Positions 6,777 to 13,560 of a stretch of 16,574 bases of DNA are shown here, one piece after another (position 1 is the stretch's first letter; every line of letters starts with the position of its first letter). Both the position numbers and the translations under genes were made by a program. The stretch spans positions 1-16,574 of the forward strand of contig JASHTQ010000573.1 in assembly GCA_030040475.1 (NCBI GenBank). Reading direction: 5' to 3'. The notes beneath the pieces are model-generated. The model was not told where the DNA came from. It searched no databases and worked only from the letters and a program-made list of their open reading frames with translations. This DNA comes from Streptosporangiaceae bacterium (GTDB lineage Bacteria > Actinomycetota > Actinomycetes > Streptosporangiales > Streptosporangiaceae).

Positions 6777-7283
6777 TCACCAGTCGAACGCGTCGGCGAG
6801 GGTCTGGTAGTCGAACAGCTCCGCCTGGTCGAACCAGAGGTCGACCTCGTACTTGGCCTCTTCGAGGTTGCCCGAGGCATGCACCAGGTTGGCGACCGCC
6901 TTGCCGGTCGCGATGGCCACTGCCTTGGACTGGTGCGCGAAGTCGCCGCGGATCGAGCCCGGCTGGGACTCGTTCGGATAGGTGGAGCCCACGATCTTGC
7001 GCACCGTGGTCACCGCGTCCTCACCCTCCACGACGAACGCAATGACCGGGCCGCGCTGCATGAACGCCGCGGTCGCGTTGTAGACGCCCGGCCCCAGCCG
7101 CTGCTCCAGGTCGAAATAGTGCTTGCGAGTAAATTCCGCGTCCATCACGCGCATCTTCACGCCGATGATCTTCAATGCCGCGTCCTCGAACCGCTGGATG
7201 ATGCGCCCGACCAGGCCACGGGTTACGGCGTCCGGCTTCAGCACGACAAGCGTGCGCTCACGCAACTGCTGAGAGTCGACCAC
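6777..7283 (-). CDS. ndk: Nucleoside diphosphate kinase, long atypical variant
   Basis: This predicted 168-residue enzyme moves the gamma-phosphate from ATP to nucleoside diphosphates through a phosphohistidine. It has KPDAV (16-20), VGST (98-101), PGSIRGDF (108-115) and the catalytic His135 in NLVHASG, followed by the EEA...LWF helix. Usual bacterial Ndk is about 135-150 residues with its histidine near 117. Here extra residues lie before GSIRGDF and between RGDF and the catalytic His, and the wording NLVHASG recalls archaeal-type or candidate-phylum Ndk. The GTG at 7283 is chosen because GGGGAAAGGA lies just upstream; the longer frame back to 7394 is non-coding leader. A TACCCT -10 sits at 7320-7315. 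The gene stands alone, divergent from lacI. It may be a second Ndk beside the housekeeping copy; paralogue status is inference. Confidence 0.88.
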   Translation of the reverse strand: MVDSQQLRERTLVVLKPDAVTRGLVGRIIQRFEDAALKIIGVKMRVMDAEFTRKHYFDLEQRLGPGVYNATAAFMQRGPVIAFVVEGEDAVTTVRKIVGSTYPNESQPGSIRGDFAHQSKAVAIATGKAVANLVHASGNLEEAKYEVDLWFDQAELFDYQTLADAFDW

Positions 7284-7314
7284 AATGATCCTTTCCCCTT
7301 TTTTCGATGGACAC

Positions 7315-7320
7315 AGGGTA
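7315..7320 (-). promoter_or_regulatory. -10 box candidate of ndk
   Basis: Read on the minus strand this is TACCCT, matching TANNNT, with a leader of about 25 nt containing the ribosome site GGGGAAAGGA before the GTG. No good -35 sequence is visible at 16-19 bp, so the call rests on the -10 and the spacing. Confidence 0.35.
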
Positions 7321-7415
7321 GCGGTCGTGACGGGCAGCAGCGGCGTTACCGGCGCGGGGCCGGGCGAGAGGCTCCCTCCGGCGTGACGGGCCATCCGCGC
7401 CGGCCGGCGTACCTG

Positions 7416-7435
7416 TTTCCGGAACGTGTTTCAAT
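7416..7435 (+). promoter_or_regulatory. Operator-like motif upstream of lacI
   Basis: TTCCGGAA (7417-7424) is a perfect octamer palindrome and is followed by CGTGTTTC. The same octamer followed by ATGTTCC occurs over the predicted start site of the GH6 cellulase gene (8773-8787). The shared pattern TTCCGGAA-N1-2-TGTTYC is therefore a candidate binding site for the LacI-type protein, implying autoregulation. TTCAAT (7430-7435) six bases before the GTG may be the -10 of a leaderless message. Confidence 0.4.
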
Positions 7436-7441
7436 TCTGCT

Positions 7442-8485
7442 GTGGAAGTGATCAACTCCGACGGCCGGAGCCCCTCGCGGATGACGATCAGGCAGGTCGC
7501 CGAGCTGGCCGGCGTCTCGATCGCCACGGTCTCGCGGGTCGTCAACGGCCACTCGGACGTGTCGAGCCAGACCCGGGCGGCGGTGCAGCGGGTGATCAGG
7601 GAACACGGCTACCAGCCCGGCACGCGGCCGCGGCCCGGGCGGACCGGACTGATCGGCGTGACCGTGCCGATGATCCACCCCGGCTACTTCGCCGAGATCC
7701 TGTCCGGCGCGGCCGAGGCGCTTTACGAGCACGACATGCGGGCGGTGCTCGGCCCGACCCGTCATTCGCGCGCGCGGGAGATGTCGCTGGTCGACCGGCT
7801 GGCGGACGGCGAGGCCGACGGCGCCGTCCTGGTGCTGCCCGAGGAGTCCGACCAGGAGTTCGCGGCGCTGGCGGCGCACGGCTTCCCGTTCGTGATCGTG
7901 GATCCGCGCACCGAGGTGGCCGACGGGATCCCCGTCGTCTGCGCCGCGCACTCGTCGGGGGCCACGCAGGCGACCAGGCACCTGCTTGCCCTCGGGCACC
8001 GGCGGATAGGCGTCGTGGCCGGCCCCCATGGCTGGCTCGCGACCGAGGAACGGCTGCGCGGCCATCACGCCGCGCTCGCCGGCGCCGGGGTGCTCCCCGA
8101 CCCGGCCCTCGTCGAGCACGGGAACTTCCGCATCGACGGCGGCCGCGATGCCGCGGCGGCGCTGCTTGACCTGCCCGATCCCCCCACCGCGATCTTTGCC
8201 TTCAACGACAGCATGGCGATCGGCGCGATGCATGCGGCCGTGGCGCGCGGCCTGCGGGTTCCCGACGACGTCTCGGTGGCCGGCTTCGACGACACGATCG
8301 AGGCGACCATCGCCGTCCCGGCGCTGACCACCGTCCGCCAGCCGCTGGCCGAACTGGGCCGCACCGCCGTCAGCCTGTTGCTGCGCCAGATCGAGAACCG
8401 CCGCCTGGAACCGCTGCGGCTGGAACTCGCCACCAGGCTGATCCCGCGGGACTCGACCGCCGCCGCCCGGACGGTGCGGACCTGA
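7442..8485 (+). CDS. LacI-family transcriptional repressor with a shortened hinge
   Basis: This is a 347-residue DNA-binding regulator. The LacI helix-turn-helix is clear at residues 14-57 (IRQVAELAGVSIATVSRVVNG). The periplasmic-binding-protein-like sensor domain starts at about 68 with TGLIGV and ends in the typical ...VSVAGFDD and LTTVRQP segments. The hinge between them is odd: the usual stretch with ARSL, whose Leu inserts into the minor groove, is replaced by the Pro-rich GTRPRPG and is about three residues shorter. The GTG at 7442 is preferred because coding-type codon use runs from there; ATG 7481, with GGAG at 7467-7470, is the alternative. The gene sits 324 bp before the GH6 cellulase and shares an operator-like motif with it, so it likely senses a plant-sugar fragment. 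The ligand cannot be read off. Confidence 0.9.
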   Translation: MEVINSDGRSPSRMTIRQVAELAGVSIATVSRVVNGHSDVSSQTRAAVQRVIREHGYQPGTRPRPGRTGLIGVTVPMIHPGYFAEILSGAAEALYEHDMRAVLGPTRHSRAREMSLVDRLADGEADGAVLVLPEESDQEFAALAAHGFPFVIVDPRTEVADGIPVVCAAHSSGATQATRHLLALGHRRIGVVAGPHGWLATEERLRGHHAALAGAGVLPDPALVEHGNFRIDGGRDAAAALLDLPDPPTAIFAFNDSMAIGAMHAAVARGLRVPDDVSVAGFDDTIEATIAVPALTTVRQPLAELGRTAVSLLLRQIENRRLEPLRLELATRLIPRDSTAAARTVRT

Positions 8486-8551
8486 ACCCGCCCCGCGCCA
8501 ACCTCACCCGTCACAGCCGCCGCAGCCGGGGCCGCCAGGCAGGCCACCGCA

Positions 8552-8609
8552 ACCGCCACAGGCTTACATCGTGGCGGTTATCACCGCCACAGGCTTACAT
8601 CGTTGCGGT
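8552..8609 (+). repeat. Two tandem hairpin repeats, 31-bp period (likely lacI terminator)
   Basis: ACCGCCAC-loop-GTGGCGGT (8552-8578) is a perfect 8-bp stem with loop AGGCTTACATC. It is repeated at 8583-8609 with one stem mismatch (GTTGCGGT). Twenty-one bases are identical between copies. The pair lies 67 bp after the lacI stop, so a duplicated terminator is the plainest reading. Only two copies, each self-complementary and with no spacer diversity, argue against a CRISPR array. Confidence 0.6.
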
Positions 8610-8741
8610 CCAGGCCCCGCGGTGGGCCGTGCGCGCGCGTCCGCTTCTTGTCCCGCGCGCCCCGTAGGCCCCGCCCGCCCCGGTTGTTGCGCTCCGAGCC
8701 ACCTGGCCGGCACGTCGGCCGATTGGACCGGCTTGGGGGCA

Positions 8742-8805
8742 TTGACCGGAGTGCCGGAGCTTGTTACGTTCCTTCCGGAAATGTTCCGGTAACGCTTCCG
8801 GGAGG
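8742..8805 (+). promoter_or_regulatory. Promoter, operator and ribosome site of the GH6 cellulase gene
   Basis: TTGACC (8742-8747) and TACGTT (8765-8770) are separated by 17 bp, a strong vegetative-type promoter. The expected start site (about 8777) falls inside CCGGAA-ATG-TTCCGG (8775-8789), a perfect 6-3-6 inverted repeat beginning within the octamer TTCCGGAA also found before lacI. A wider frame GTTAC...GTAAC (8763-8793) encloses it. A repressor bound here would block initiation. GGGAGG (8800-8805) is the ribosome site, four bases before ATG 8810. Confidence 0.6.
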
Positions 8806-8809
8806 AATC

Positions 8810-10168
8810 ATGGCTCTTGATCGTCCTCGTCGTGCCCTGCGCGTGACGGCGGCTGCGGCCGCCGTCACGGCGTCTGTCCTCACCGGATCGCTGGCCGCCG
8901 TGGGCGGAGCCCAGGCCAGCGTCACCGCCACCGCGGCCGGTCGCGGCATCGGTCCGGGCACCAGGTTCTTCGTCCCGCCGCCATCGGCGGGGGCTCCGCA
9001 GCAGATCCTGCAGCTGCTGGCCAGCGGCGATCGCAAGGACGCCGCGCTCATCGCCGAGATGGAGGCGATACCGCGCGCGGTCTGGTTCAACAGCGGCACG
9101 GCCGCGCAGGTCCAGCAGCAGGTCCGGCAGACCATGGTCGAGGCCGCGGTCGAGCGGGCGGTGCCGGTGCTCGTGGCCTACGACATCCCGGGCCGTGACT
9201 GCGCCCAGTACTCGGCGGGCGGTGCGCTCGACCAGGCCGACTACGAGGCGTGGATCAGCGGGTTCGCCCAGGGCATCGGGAATGCCAAGGCGGTCGTCAT
9301 CCTGGAGCCCGACGCGCTCGGCAACATGCCGTCGGACTGCGGGCTGCCGACCTCGGTGTACCCGTTCACAGACAGTGAGCGGATCGCCGAGCTTCAGTAT
9401 GCCGTCGGCGCTCTCGAGCACGACCCCGGGGTGAGCGTCTACCTGGACGGCACGCACAGCGCGTGGCAGTCCGTCGGCACGATCACCCAGCGGCTGCTCG
9501 AGGCGGGAGTCCAGGACGCGCAGGGGTTCTTCCTCGACGTGTCGAACTACCAGCCGACGCCCGAACTGGTGGACTACGGGACCTGGATCTCCGATTGCAT
9601 CGCGATGGTCACCGACGCCGCCAACGCGTACTACAACAACCCCTCGGCCTGCGCGAGCCAGTACTACCCGGCCACCCAGTCCGACTTCAGCACCTGGGAC
9701 CTCACCACCCAGTGGTACGCGCAGAACATGGGCAACGCCGTCGCCAGCACCCACTTCGTCATCGACACCAGCCGCAACGGCGACGGCCCGAACACCATGC
9801 AGGCCTACGCCGCCGCGCCCTACGACCAGCCCGCCAGCGTGATCGGCACGCTCGCGTCGGGGAACTGGTGCAACCCGCCGAGCTCAGGGCTGGGCCTGCG
9901 GCCGACCGCCGACACCGGGGTGCCGCTGCTCGATGCCTACCTGTGGGTGAAGACCCCCGGCCAGTCCGACGGCCAGTGCGACTCGGCCGGCGGCGTGCGG
10001 GCCTGGGACTACAGCGATTACACCCAGCCAAGCTGGCCCACCACCGCCTCGGCCCAGGCCCTGTTCGACCCGCTGTGGGGCATCGACGACCCGGCCGCCG
10101 GCGACTGGTTCGACCAGCAGGCCCTCCAGCTGGCCCGGCTCGCCGACCCGGCCCTGCCCGGGGCGTGA
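8810..10168 (+). CDS. Secreted glycoside hydrolase family 6 cellulase
   Basis: This 452-residue GH6 enzyme is predicted to hydrolyse beta-1,4-glucan in cellulose with inversion, outside the cell. Residues 1-36 are a signal peptide: basic start (DRPRRALR), a long Ala/Val core and AQA before Ser37. The catalytic domain shows the GH6 signatures: AYDIPGRDC (Asp130 in the RDC motif), ILEPDALG (Asp168, the likely general acid), FFLDVSNYQP, HFVIDTSRNG, WCNPPSSGLG and LWVKTPGQSDGQCD. There is no carbohydrate-binding module or Pro/Thr linker, so it is a single-domain enzyme. The ATG at 8810 has a good ribosome site; the longer frame from 8603 is leader. The LacI gene upstream is its probable regulator. 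Endo- versus exo-action cannot be settled by eye. Confidence 0.93.
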   Translation: MALDRPRRALRVTAAAAAVTASVLTGSLAAVGGAQASVTATAAGRGIGPGTRFFVPPPSAGAPQQILQLLASGDRKDAALIAEMEAIPRAVWFNSGTAAQVQQQVRQTMVEAAVERAVPVLVAYDIPGRDCAQYSAGGALDQADYEAWISGFAQGIGNAKAVVILEPDALGNMPSDCGLPTSVYPFTDSERIAELQYAVGALEHDPGVSVYLDGTHSAWQSVGTITQRLLEAGVQDAQGFFLDVSNYQPTPELVDYGTWISDCIAMVTDAANAYYNNPSACASQYYPATQSDFSTWDLTTQWYAQNMGNAVASTHFVIDTSRNGDGPNTMQAYAAAPYDQPASVIGTLASGNWCNPPSSGLGLRPTADTGVPLLDAYLWVKTPGQSDGQCDSAGGVRAWDYSDYTQPSWPTTASAQALFDPLWGIDDPAAGDWFDQQALQLARLADPALPGA

Positions 10169-10202
10169 CCGGCCGCCGGCCGGCGGGCGACGCGACTCCT
10201 GT

Positions 10203-10232
10203 GGCTCGACGGCCCGGTGGGGCCGTCGAGCC
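10203..10232 (+). terminator. Strong hairpin terminator after the GH6 gene
   Basis: GGCTCGACGGCCC (10203-10215) and GGGCCGTCGAGCC (10220-10232) form a perfect 13-bp stem with a GGTG loop, 35 bp after the cellulase stop. There is no T-run, as usual in this phylum. Confidence 0.75.
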
Positions 10233-10380
10233 GGCAGGCACGACCGGTCGGGGGCCGTCGGCCTGCCCGTCGGTGTAGAGCTTCGGCCGCAACGGGGGCG
10301 CCGTCAGGCTGGACGCCGACGGCCTGAGCCGCACCACCCGTGCCGGGACGGCGGGCCGAGGGCGGGAACCACCGTTCGTT

Positions 10381-10440
10381 CTGATTAATAAAGATCTTGT
10401 TTCTGTGTGCCTTGACAGGGCCGGAAGGAGCGCTGAGACT
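10381..10440 (+). promoter_or_regulatory. Promoter of the SGNH hydrolase gene with A/T-rich upstream element
   Basis: A run from 10381 to 10402 (ATTAATAAAGATCTTG region) is by far the most A/T-rich patch nearby and could serve as an UP element; it includes the palindrome AAGATCTT (10391-10398). TTGACA (10412-10417) is a perfect -35. GAGACT (10435-10440) at 17-bp spacing is a fair -10. That places the start of transcription at or next to the GTG at 10446, so translation may be leaderless. GGAAGGAG (10423-10430) is too far upstream to act as a normal ribosome site. Confidence 0.55.
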
Positions 10441-10445
10441 AAGCC

Positions 10446-11315
10446 GTGGCCTGGCGCCGGGTGGTGCTGATCGCTGTTGCGGCCGGCGCGCTTGTTGTGC
10501 CGTTCTGGGCGACGGCTTGGGGGGCGGAGTTCCCGCCGTGGGGGCATGTGGATGCCAGCGTTGCGCGGAGCCTCGTCGTCCCGCATCGCGGTCCCGTCCG
10601 GCACCGCGGTCCCGTCCCGCATCGCGGGCTCTCGGCTGCCGAGCTGGCCAGTTGCGAGGCCGGGCTCGAGCGCGGCGGGCAGAGCGCCGCGCCGCGGGTG
10701 GCGATCGTCGGCGCCTCGATCACGGCCGGGGTCGGCCCCGGCGATCCGGACAGCTCGTGGGCGGTGCTGCTGGCCCACATGGAGCACTGGGACGCCGTGG
10801 TCTACGGCGATCCGGGGGCCGGCTACATCCGGCGCGGCATCCTGAAGCAGGGGCCGGTCGCCGCCGAGCTGGCCCGGATCGGACTGCGGGCGCTGCGGCC
10901 CGTGCTTGTCATCGTGCAGGCCGGCCACAACGACATCGGGGAGCCGCTGCAGCTTGAGCGGCAGCGGGTCGGGCAGGCGATCGCGCTGATCCGGGCCGAG
11001 GCGCCGCAGGCGCGGATCGCCCTGCTGACCGTGTTTCCCGGCAGGTCGCACGCGGCCAGGGTTTACCAGACCGACCGGGCCATCGTGACCGCCGCGCTGG
11101 CCGCGGACCCGGGCGTCATCATCATGGACCCGCTGACCGGGCGGTGGGTGTACCCGCGCATCCGCGACAGGCTGCACCCGACGGCCTACGGCGACGTGGC
11201 GATCGAGCTCAAGGTGGCGGAAATCCTGCGCGACCACGGGGTGGTTCCGGCGCCCGCCGGGAGCGGTGGCCTCATCTGTGACTCGGCTGTCGCGGTTCGG
11301 CCGCCGCGTCGGTGA
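10446..11315 (+). CDS. Exported SGNH/GDSL-type hydrolase
   Basis: This 289-residue protein is a predicted serine esterase or lipase/deacetylase of the SGNH fold. A signal peptide or anchor covers about residues 1-27 (WRRVV, then a hydrophobic core ending near TAWGA). Block I is VGASITAG with nucleophile Ser91 (GAS replacing GDS), block II has Gly in GAGYIRRG, block III is GHNDIG (Asn162), and block V is DRLHP with Asp241 and His244. A six-residue tandem repeat (HRGPV-type, about 46-63) lies between signal and catalytic domain. GTG 10446 is the first possible start, since an in-frame stop lies two codons upstream. The last 44 bp overlap the 3' end of the histidine kinase gene on the other strand. 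It may trim acyl or acetyl groups from plant polymers; the substrate is unknown. Confidence 0.85.
   Translation: MAWRRVVLIAVAAGALVVPFWATAWGAEFPPWGHVDASVARSLVVPHRGPVRHRGPVPHRGLSAAELASCEAGLERGGQSAAPRVAIVGASITAGVGPGDPDSSWAVLLAHMEHWDAVVYGDPGAGYIRRGILKQGPVAAELARIGLRALRPVLVIVQAGHNDIGEPLQLERQRVGQAIALIRAEAPQARIALLTVFPGRSHAARVYQTDRAIVTAALAADPGVIIMDPLTGRWVYPRIRDRLHPTAYGDVAIELKVAEILRDHGVVPAPAGSGGLICDSAVAVRPPRR
10581..10634 (+). repeat. 18-bp in-frame tandem repeat in the SGNH gene
   Basis: Units at 10581-10598, 10599-10616 and a diverged third at 10617-10634 encode repeats of the hexapeptide type HRGPV(P/R). Being a multiple of three, the repeat keeps the frame. It lengthens the linker between the signal peptide and the hydrolase domain. 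Confidence 0.7.
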
Positions 11316-12729
11316 GGGCGCCTGCCTGCTCCGGCGGCCGGGCCACGACCGGCAGGCTCAGCCGGATGAGGGTGCCCCTGCCAGGCACGGACTCGGCGCG
11401 GACGGTGCCGCCGTGGCTTTCCGCGACCTGGCGGACGATGGCGAGGCCGAGGCCCGAGCCCGCCACGGCCCGCGCCGACCGCGCGCGGTAGAAGCGGTCG
11501 AAGACGTGCGGCAGGTCCTCGGCGGCGATGCCGGGCCCTTGGTCCTGGACGGTGAGCTCCCTGGCGGACAGGCGGAGGGTCACCGGGGCGCCCGGCGGGC
11601 TGAACTTGGCCGCGTTGTCGAGCAGGTTGCGGATGGCTATCTGCAGCCGCTCGGCCCTGCCGAAGACGACGACGGGCTCGAGCTCGGTGATGAAGGGCGT
11701 CTGCGGCCAGTCCCGCTGGGCGACGCGGACGCAGGCGGCGGCGGTGGTGTGCAGCTCGACATCTTCCGGCCTGGTGCTTGAGGACTCGCCCTTGGCCAGC
11801 TCGGTGACGTTGACCACCAGGTCGCCGAGCTCGGCTACCTGGGCGACCAGCCGGTCGAGGATCTCCTGGCGTTCGGGCTCGGCGAGGTCGGGACTGGCGG
11901 CCAGGAGCTCGGCATTGATGCGCAGGCTGGTCAGCGGGGTACGCAGCTCGTGGCTGGCGTCGCCGACCAGCTGCCGCTGGGCGGCCTGGGACCGCTGCAG
12001 CGCGTCCAGCATCTTGTTGAACGAGGCGGCGAGGCGGCCGAGTTCGTCGGGGCGGTGCACCTCGACCTCGCCGACCGGGTTGCCGGTCGCCGTCACGTGC
12101 TCGGCGACCGCGGCCAGCCGGGCCACCGGCGCGAGCCCGGCCCTGGCGACGCCCCGGCCCGCCAGCGCAGCCAGCGCGACGCCCATCGCGCTCAGCAGCG
12201 ACAGCGTGGTGGCCACCGTGGTGACCTCGGAGTCCACCGTGTTCAGCGGCTCGGCCAGCTGCATCGCCAGGCCCGGCGCGAGCGGCGTGGTGAGCACCAT
12301 GGCGTGCACCCCGTCCATGGTGGTCTGGCTGTAGTAAGCAGGGTGGCGCCCGGCCGCCACCTGCTGCGCGGCGGCGGTGGCGGGCAGCAGCCCGGCGCCG
12401 CCAGAAGGCGCCCACACGGTCCCCTTCGAGGTCACCAGCTGCGTGTACGGGCTGGCCACGCCGAACCGGTCCGATTGCGGCGGTATCCACCCGGACGGTA
12501 TGTGCCCGTCGTAGCGGTGCGCCTCATGCTGCACGGTGACGCCCCGCTCCAGCAGTTCCTGCTTGACCTGGTCCTGCAGGTCGGAGCGGAGCACGAAGAA
12601 GGCCACCGCGGTGATCGCCAGGGTGACCGCGGCCACGGCCAGCGCCACGGCGACGGTGAAGCGGGTGCGCAGCATGAGCGGGCGCCACAGCCGCGGCCGG
12701 CGCTCCTTGCGCCCGGCCGATCCGGTCAT
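11272..12729 (-). CDS. Sensor histidine kinase (MprB/PrrB-like)
   Basis: This 485-residue membrane sensor is the partner of the response regulator just upstream. Transmembrane segments are at about residues 24-47 and 171-192, enclosing an outside sensor region of some 125 residues. A HAMP linker follows (about 193-245). The dimerisation domain has SHELRTPLTSLR with the phospho-accepting His260. The ATPase domain has the N box RNLLDNAAKF (367-376), DQGPG (396-400), the F box VFDRFYRA and GSGLGLA (424-430). All key residues are present. Its ATG lies 7 bp after the response-regulator stop, so the two form one operon. The signal it senses is unknown. The C-terminal tail after about residue 462 is poorly conserved and overlaps the SGNH gene tail to tail. 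Confidence 0.92.
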   Translation of the reverse strand: MTGSAGRKERRPRLWRPLMLRTRFTVAVALAVAAVTLAITAVAFFVLRSDLQDQVKQELLERGVTVQHEAHRYDGHIPSGWIPPQSDRFGVASPYTQLVTSKGTVWAPSGGAGLLPATAAAQQVAAGRHPAYYSQTTMDGVHAMVLTTPLAPGLAMQLAEPLNTVDSEVTTVATTLSLLSAMGVALAALAGRGVARAGLAPVARLAAVAEHVTATGNPVGEVEVHRPDELGRLAASFNKMLDALQRSQAAQRQLVGDASHELRTPLTSLRINAELLAASPDLAEPERQEILDRLVAQVAELGDLVVNVTELAKGESSSTRPEDVELHTTAAACVRVAQRDWPQTPFITELEPVVVFGRAERLQIAIRNLLDNAAKFSPPGAPVTLRLSARELTVQDQGPGIAAEDLPHVFDRFYRARSARAVAGSGLGLAIVRQVAESHGGTVRAESVPGRGTLIRLSLPVVARPPEQAGALTDAAAEPRQPSHR

Positions 12730-12736
12730 CGGGGGA

Positions 12737-13459
12737 TCACGGCGCGGCCCGGACGACGTAGCCGACGCCGCGGATGTTGTGCACCAGCCGCTTGCCGCCG
12801 CCCTCCTCGAGCTTGCGGCGGAGCAGCCCGACGAAGACCTGCAGCGCGTTGGACGCCGGGGCCTCCCCGTAGCCCCACACCCGCTCCCTGATCACGTCGT
12901 AGCTGAGCACCTGCTCGGCGTTGCGCAGCAGCAGCTCGAGCAGGGCGAACTCGATCCTGGTCAGCTCGATCGGCTGACCGTCGCGGGTCACCCGGCGCGC
13001 CGTGGCGTCCAGGGTCAGGTCGGCGTAGCCGAGCATGTCGCGGCTGGACTGGGAGCGCCGCAGCAGGGCCCGGATCCGGGCCAGCAGCTCGCGCAGGGCG
13101 AACGGCTTGACGAGGTAGTCGTCCGCCCCCATCTCCAGGCCGGTCACCCGGTCGTCGATGCCGTCCCTGGCGGTCAGCACGAGGATCGGGGTGGCGTCGC
13201 CGCGCTCGCGGAGCCTGCGGCAGGTGTCAAACCCGTCCACCATTGGCATGAGGACGTCGAGGACGATCAGGTCGACGGGCGCCTGGGCCAGGTAGTCGAG
13301 GGCGACCGCGCCGTGCGCGGCCACGGTCACCGAGTAGCCCGCATGGCGCAGCGCGCGCTTGAGCGAGAGCCTGACGTCTGGATCGTCGTCCACCACGAGC
13401 AGCCTGGCACCGCCGCCCGGCACGGTCGCCAGCGGTATCGGGGACGAATGGGTGATCAT
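12737..13459 (-). CDS. OmpR-family response regulator (MprA/PrrA-like)
   Basis: This 240-residue two-component regulator has a receiver domain with acidic pocket Asp24-Asp26, phospho-acceptor Asp68 in LIVLDVLMP, Thr96 and Lys118 in VKPF. The C-terminal winged-helix domain begins at about 140 and ends in the typical RVWGYG...LRRKLE...RGVGYVVR pattern. It probably starts at ATG 13459, but no clear ribosome site precedes it. TAACAT on the minus strand (13503-13498) is a possible -10 with a leader of about 30 nt. It is divergent from the phosphatase-synthase operon with about 100 bp between them, so it could regulate that operon as well as itself; this is inference from position only. Confidence 0.92.
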   Translation of the reverse strand: MITHSSPIPLATVPGGGARLLVVDDDPDVRLSLKRALRHAGYSVTVAAHGAVALDYLAQAPVDLIVLDVLMPMVDGFDTCRRLRERGDATPILVLTARDGIDDRVTGLEMGADDYLVKPFALRELLARIRALLRRSQSSRDMLGYADLTLDATARRVTRDGQPIELTRIEFALLELLLRNAEQVLSYDVIRERVWGYGEAPASNALQVFVGLLRRKLEEGGGKRLVHNIRGVGYVVRAAP

Positions 13460-13560
13460 CGTGGTCAGCGAATCAGTTCTGGCTGAGAAGTTCCTGGAAT
13501 GTTACCGTGGGCGGCCCTAATTTCATCGATCTTTCATTAACGCCCTCCACGCTGCCGGTC
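13460..13560. promoter_or_regulatory. Divergent promoter region between regulator and sulfonate-type operon
   Basis: This is a short A/T-richer gap. On the minus strand TAACAT (13503-13498) is a -10 candidate for the response regulator. On the plus strand TAATTT (13518-13523) is a -10 candidate for the phosphatase operon. Related octamers AGTTCTGG and AGTTCCTGG lie 14 bp apart (13475 and 13489) and might be a response-regulator direct repeat. None of these is strong alone. Confidence 0.35.

Noticed and set aside
5233..6780. 515-codon minus-strand frame opposite the acyl-CoA synthetase
   Set aside because: Same antisense artefact; the plus strand carries all adenylation motifs.
7284..7394. 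N-terminal extension of ndk to an earlier start
   Set aside because: The extra 37 codons cover the -10 box and the ribosome site GGGGAAAGGA and have no Ndk similarity. The GTG at 7283 fits the family start.
8552..8609. CRISPR-like pair of repeats
   Set aside because: There are only two copies, the gap between them is 4 bp rather than a spacer, each unit is a hairpin, and no cas genes are present.
8603..8809. Longer start for the GH6 cellulase
   Set aside because: It would place 69 residues before a clear signal peptide and run through the promoter and operator; ATG 8810 has a good ribosome site.
9759..11237. 492-codon minus-strand frame spanning cellulase and hydrolase genes
   Set aside because: It is antisense to two well-supported genes and passes through the strong terminator stem and the A/T-rich promoter. 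The portion over 10260-10400 might hide a relic, but I cannot name one.
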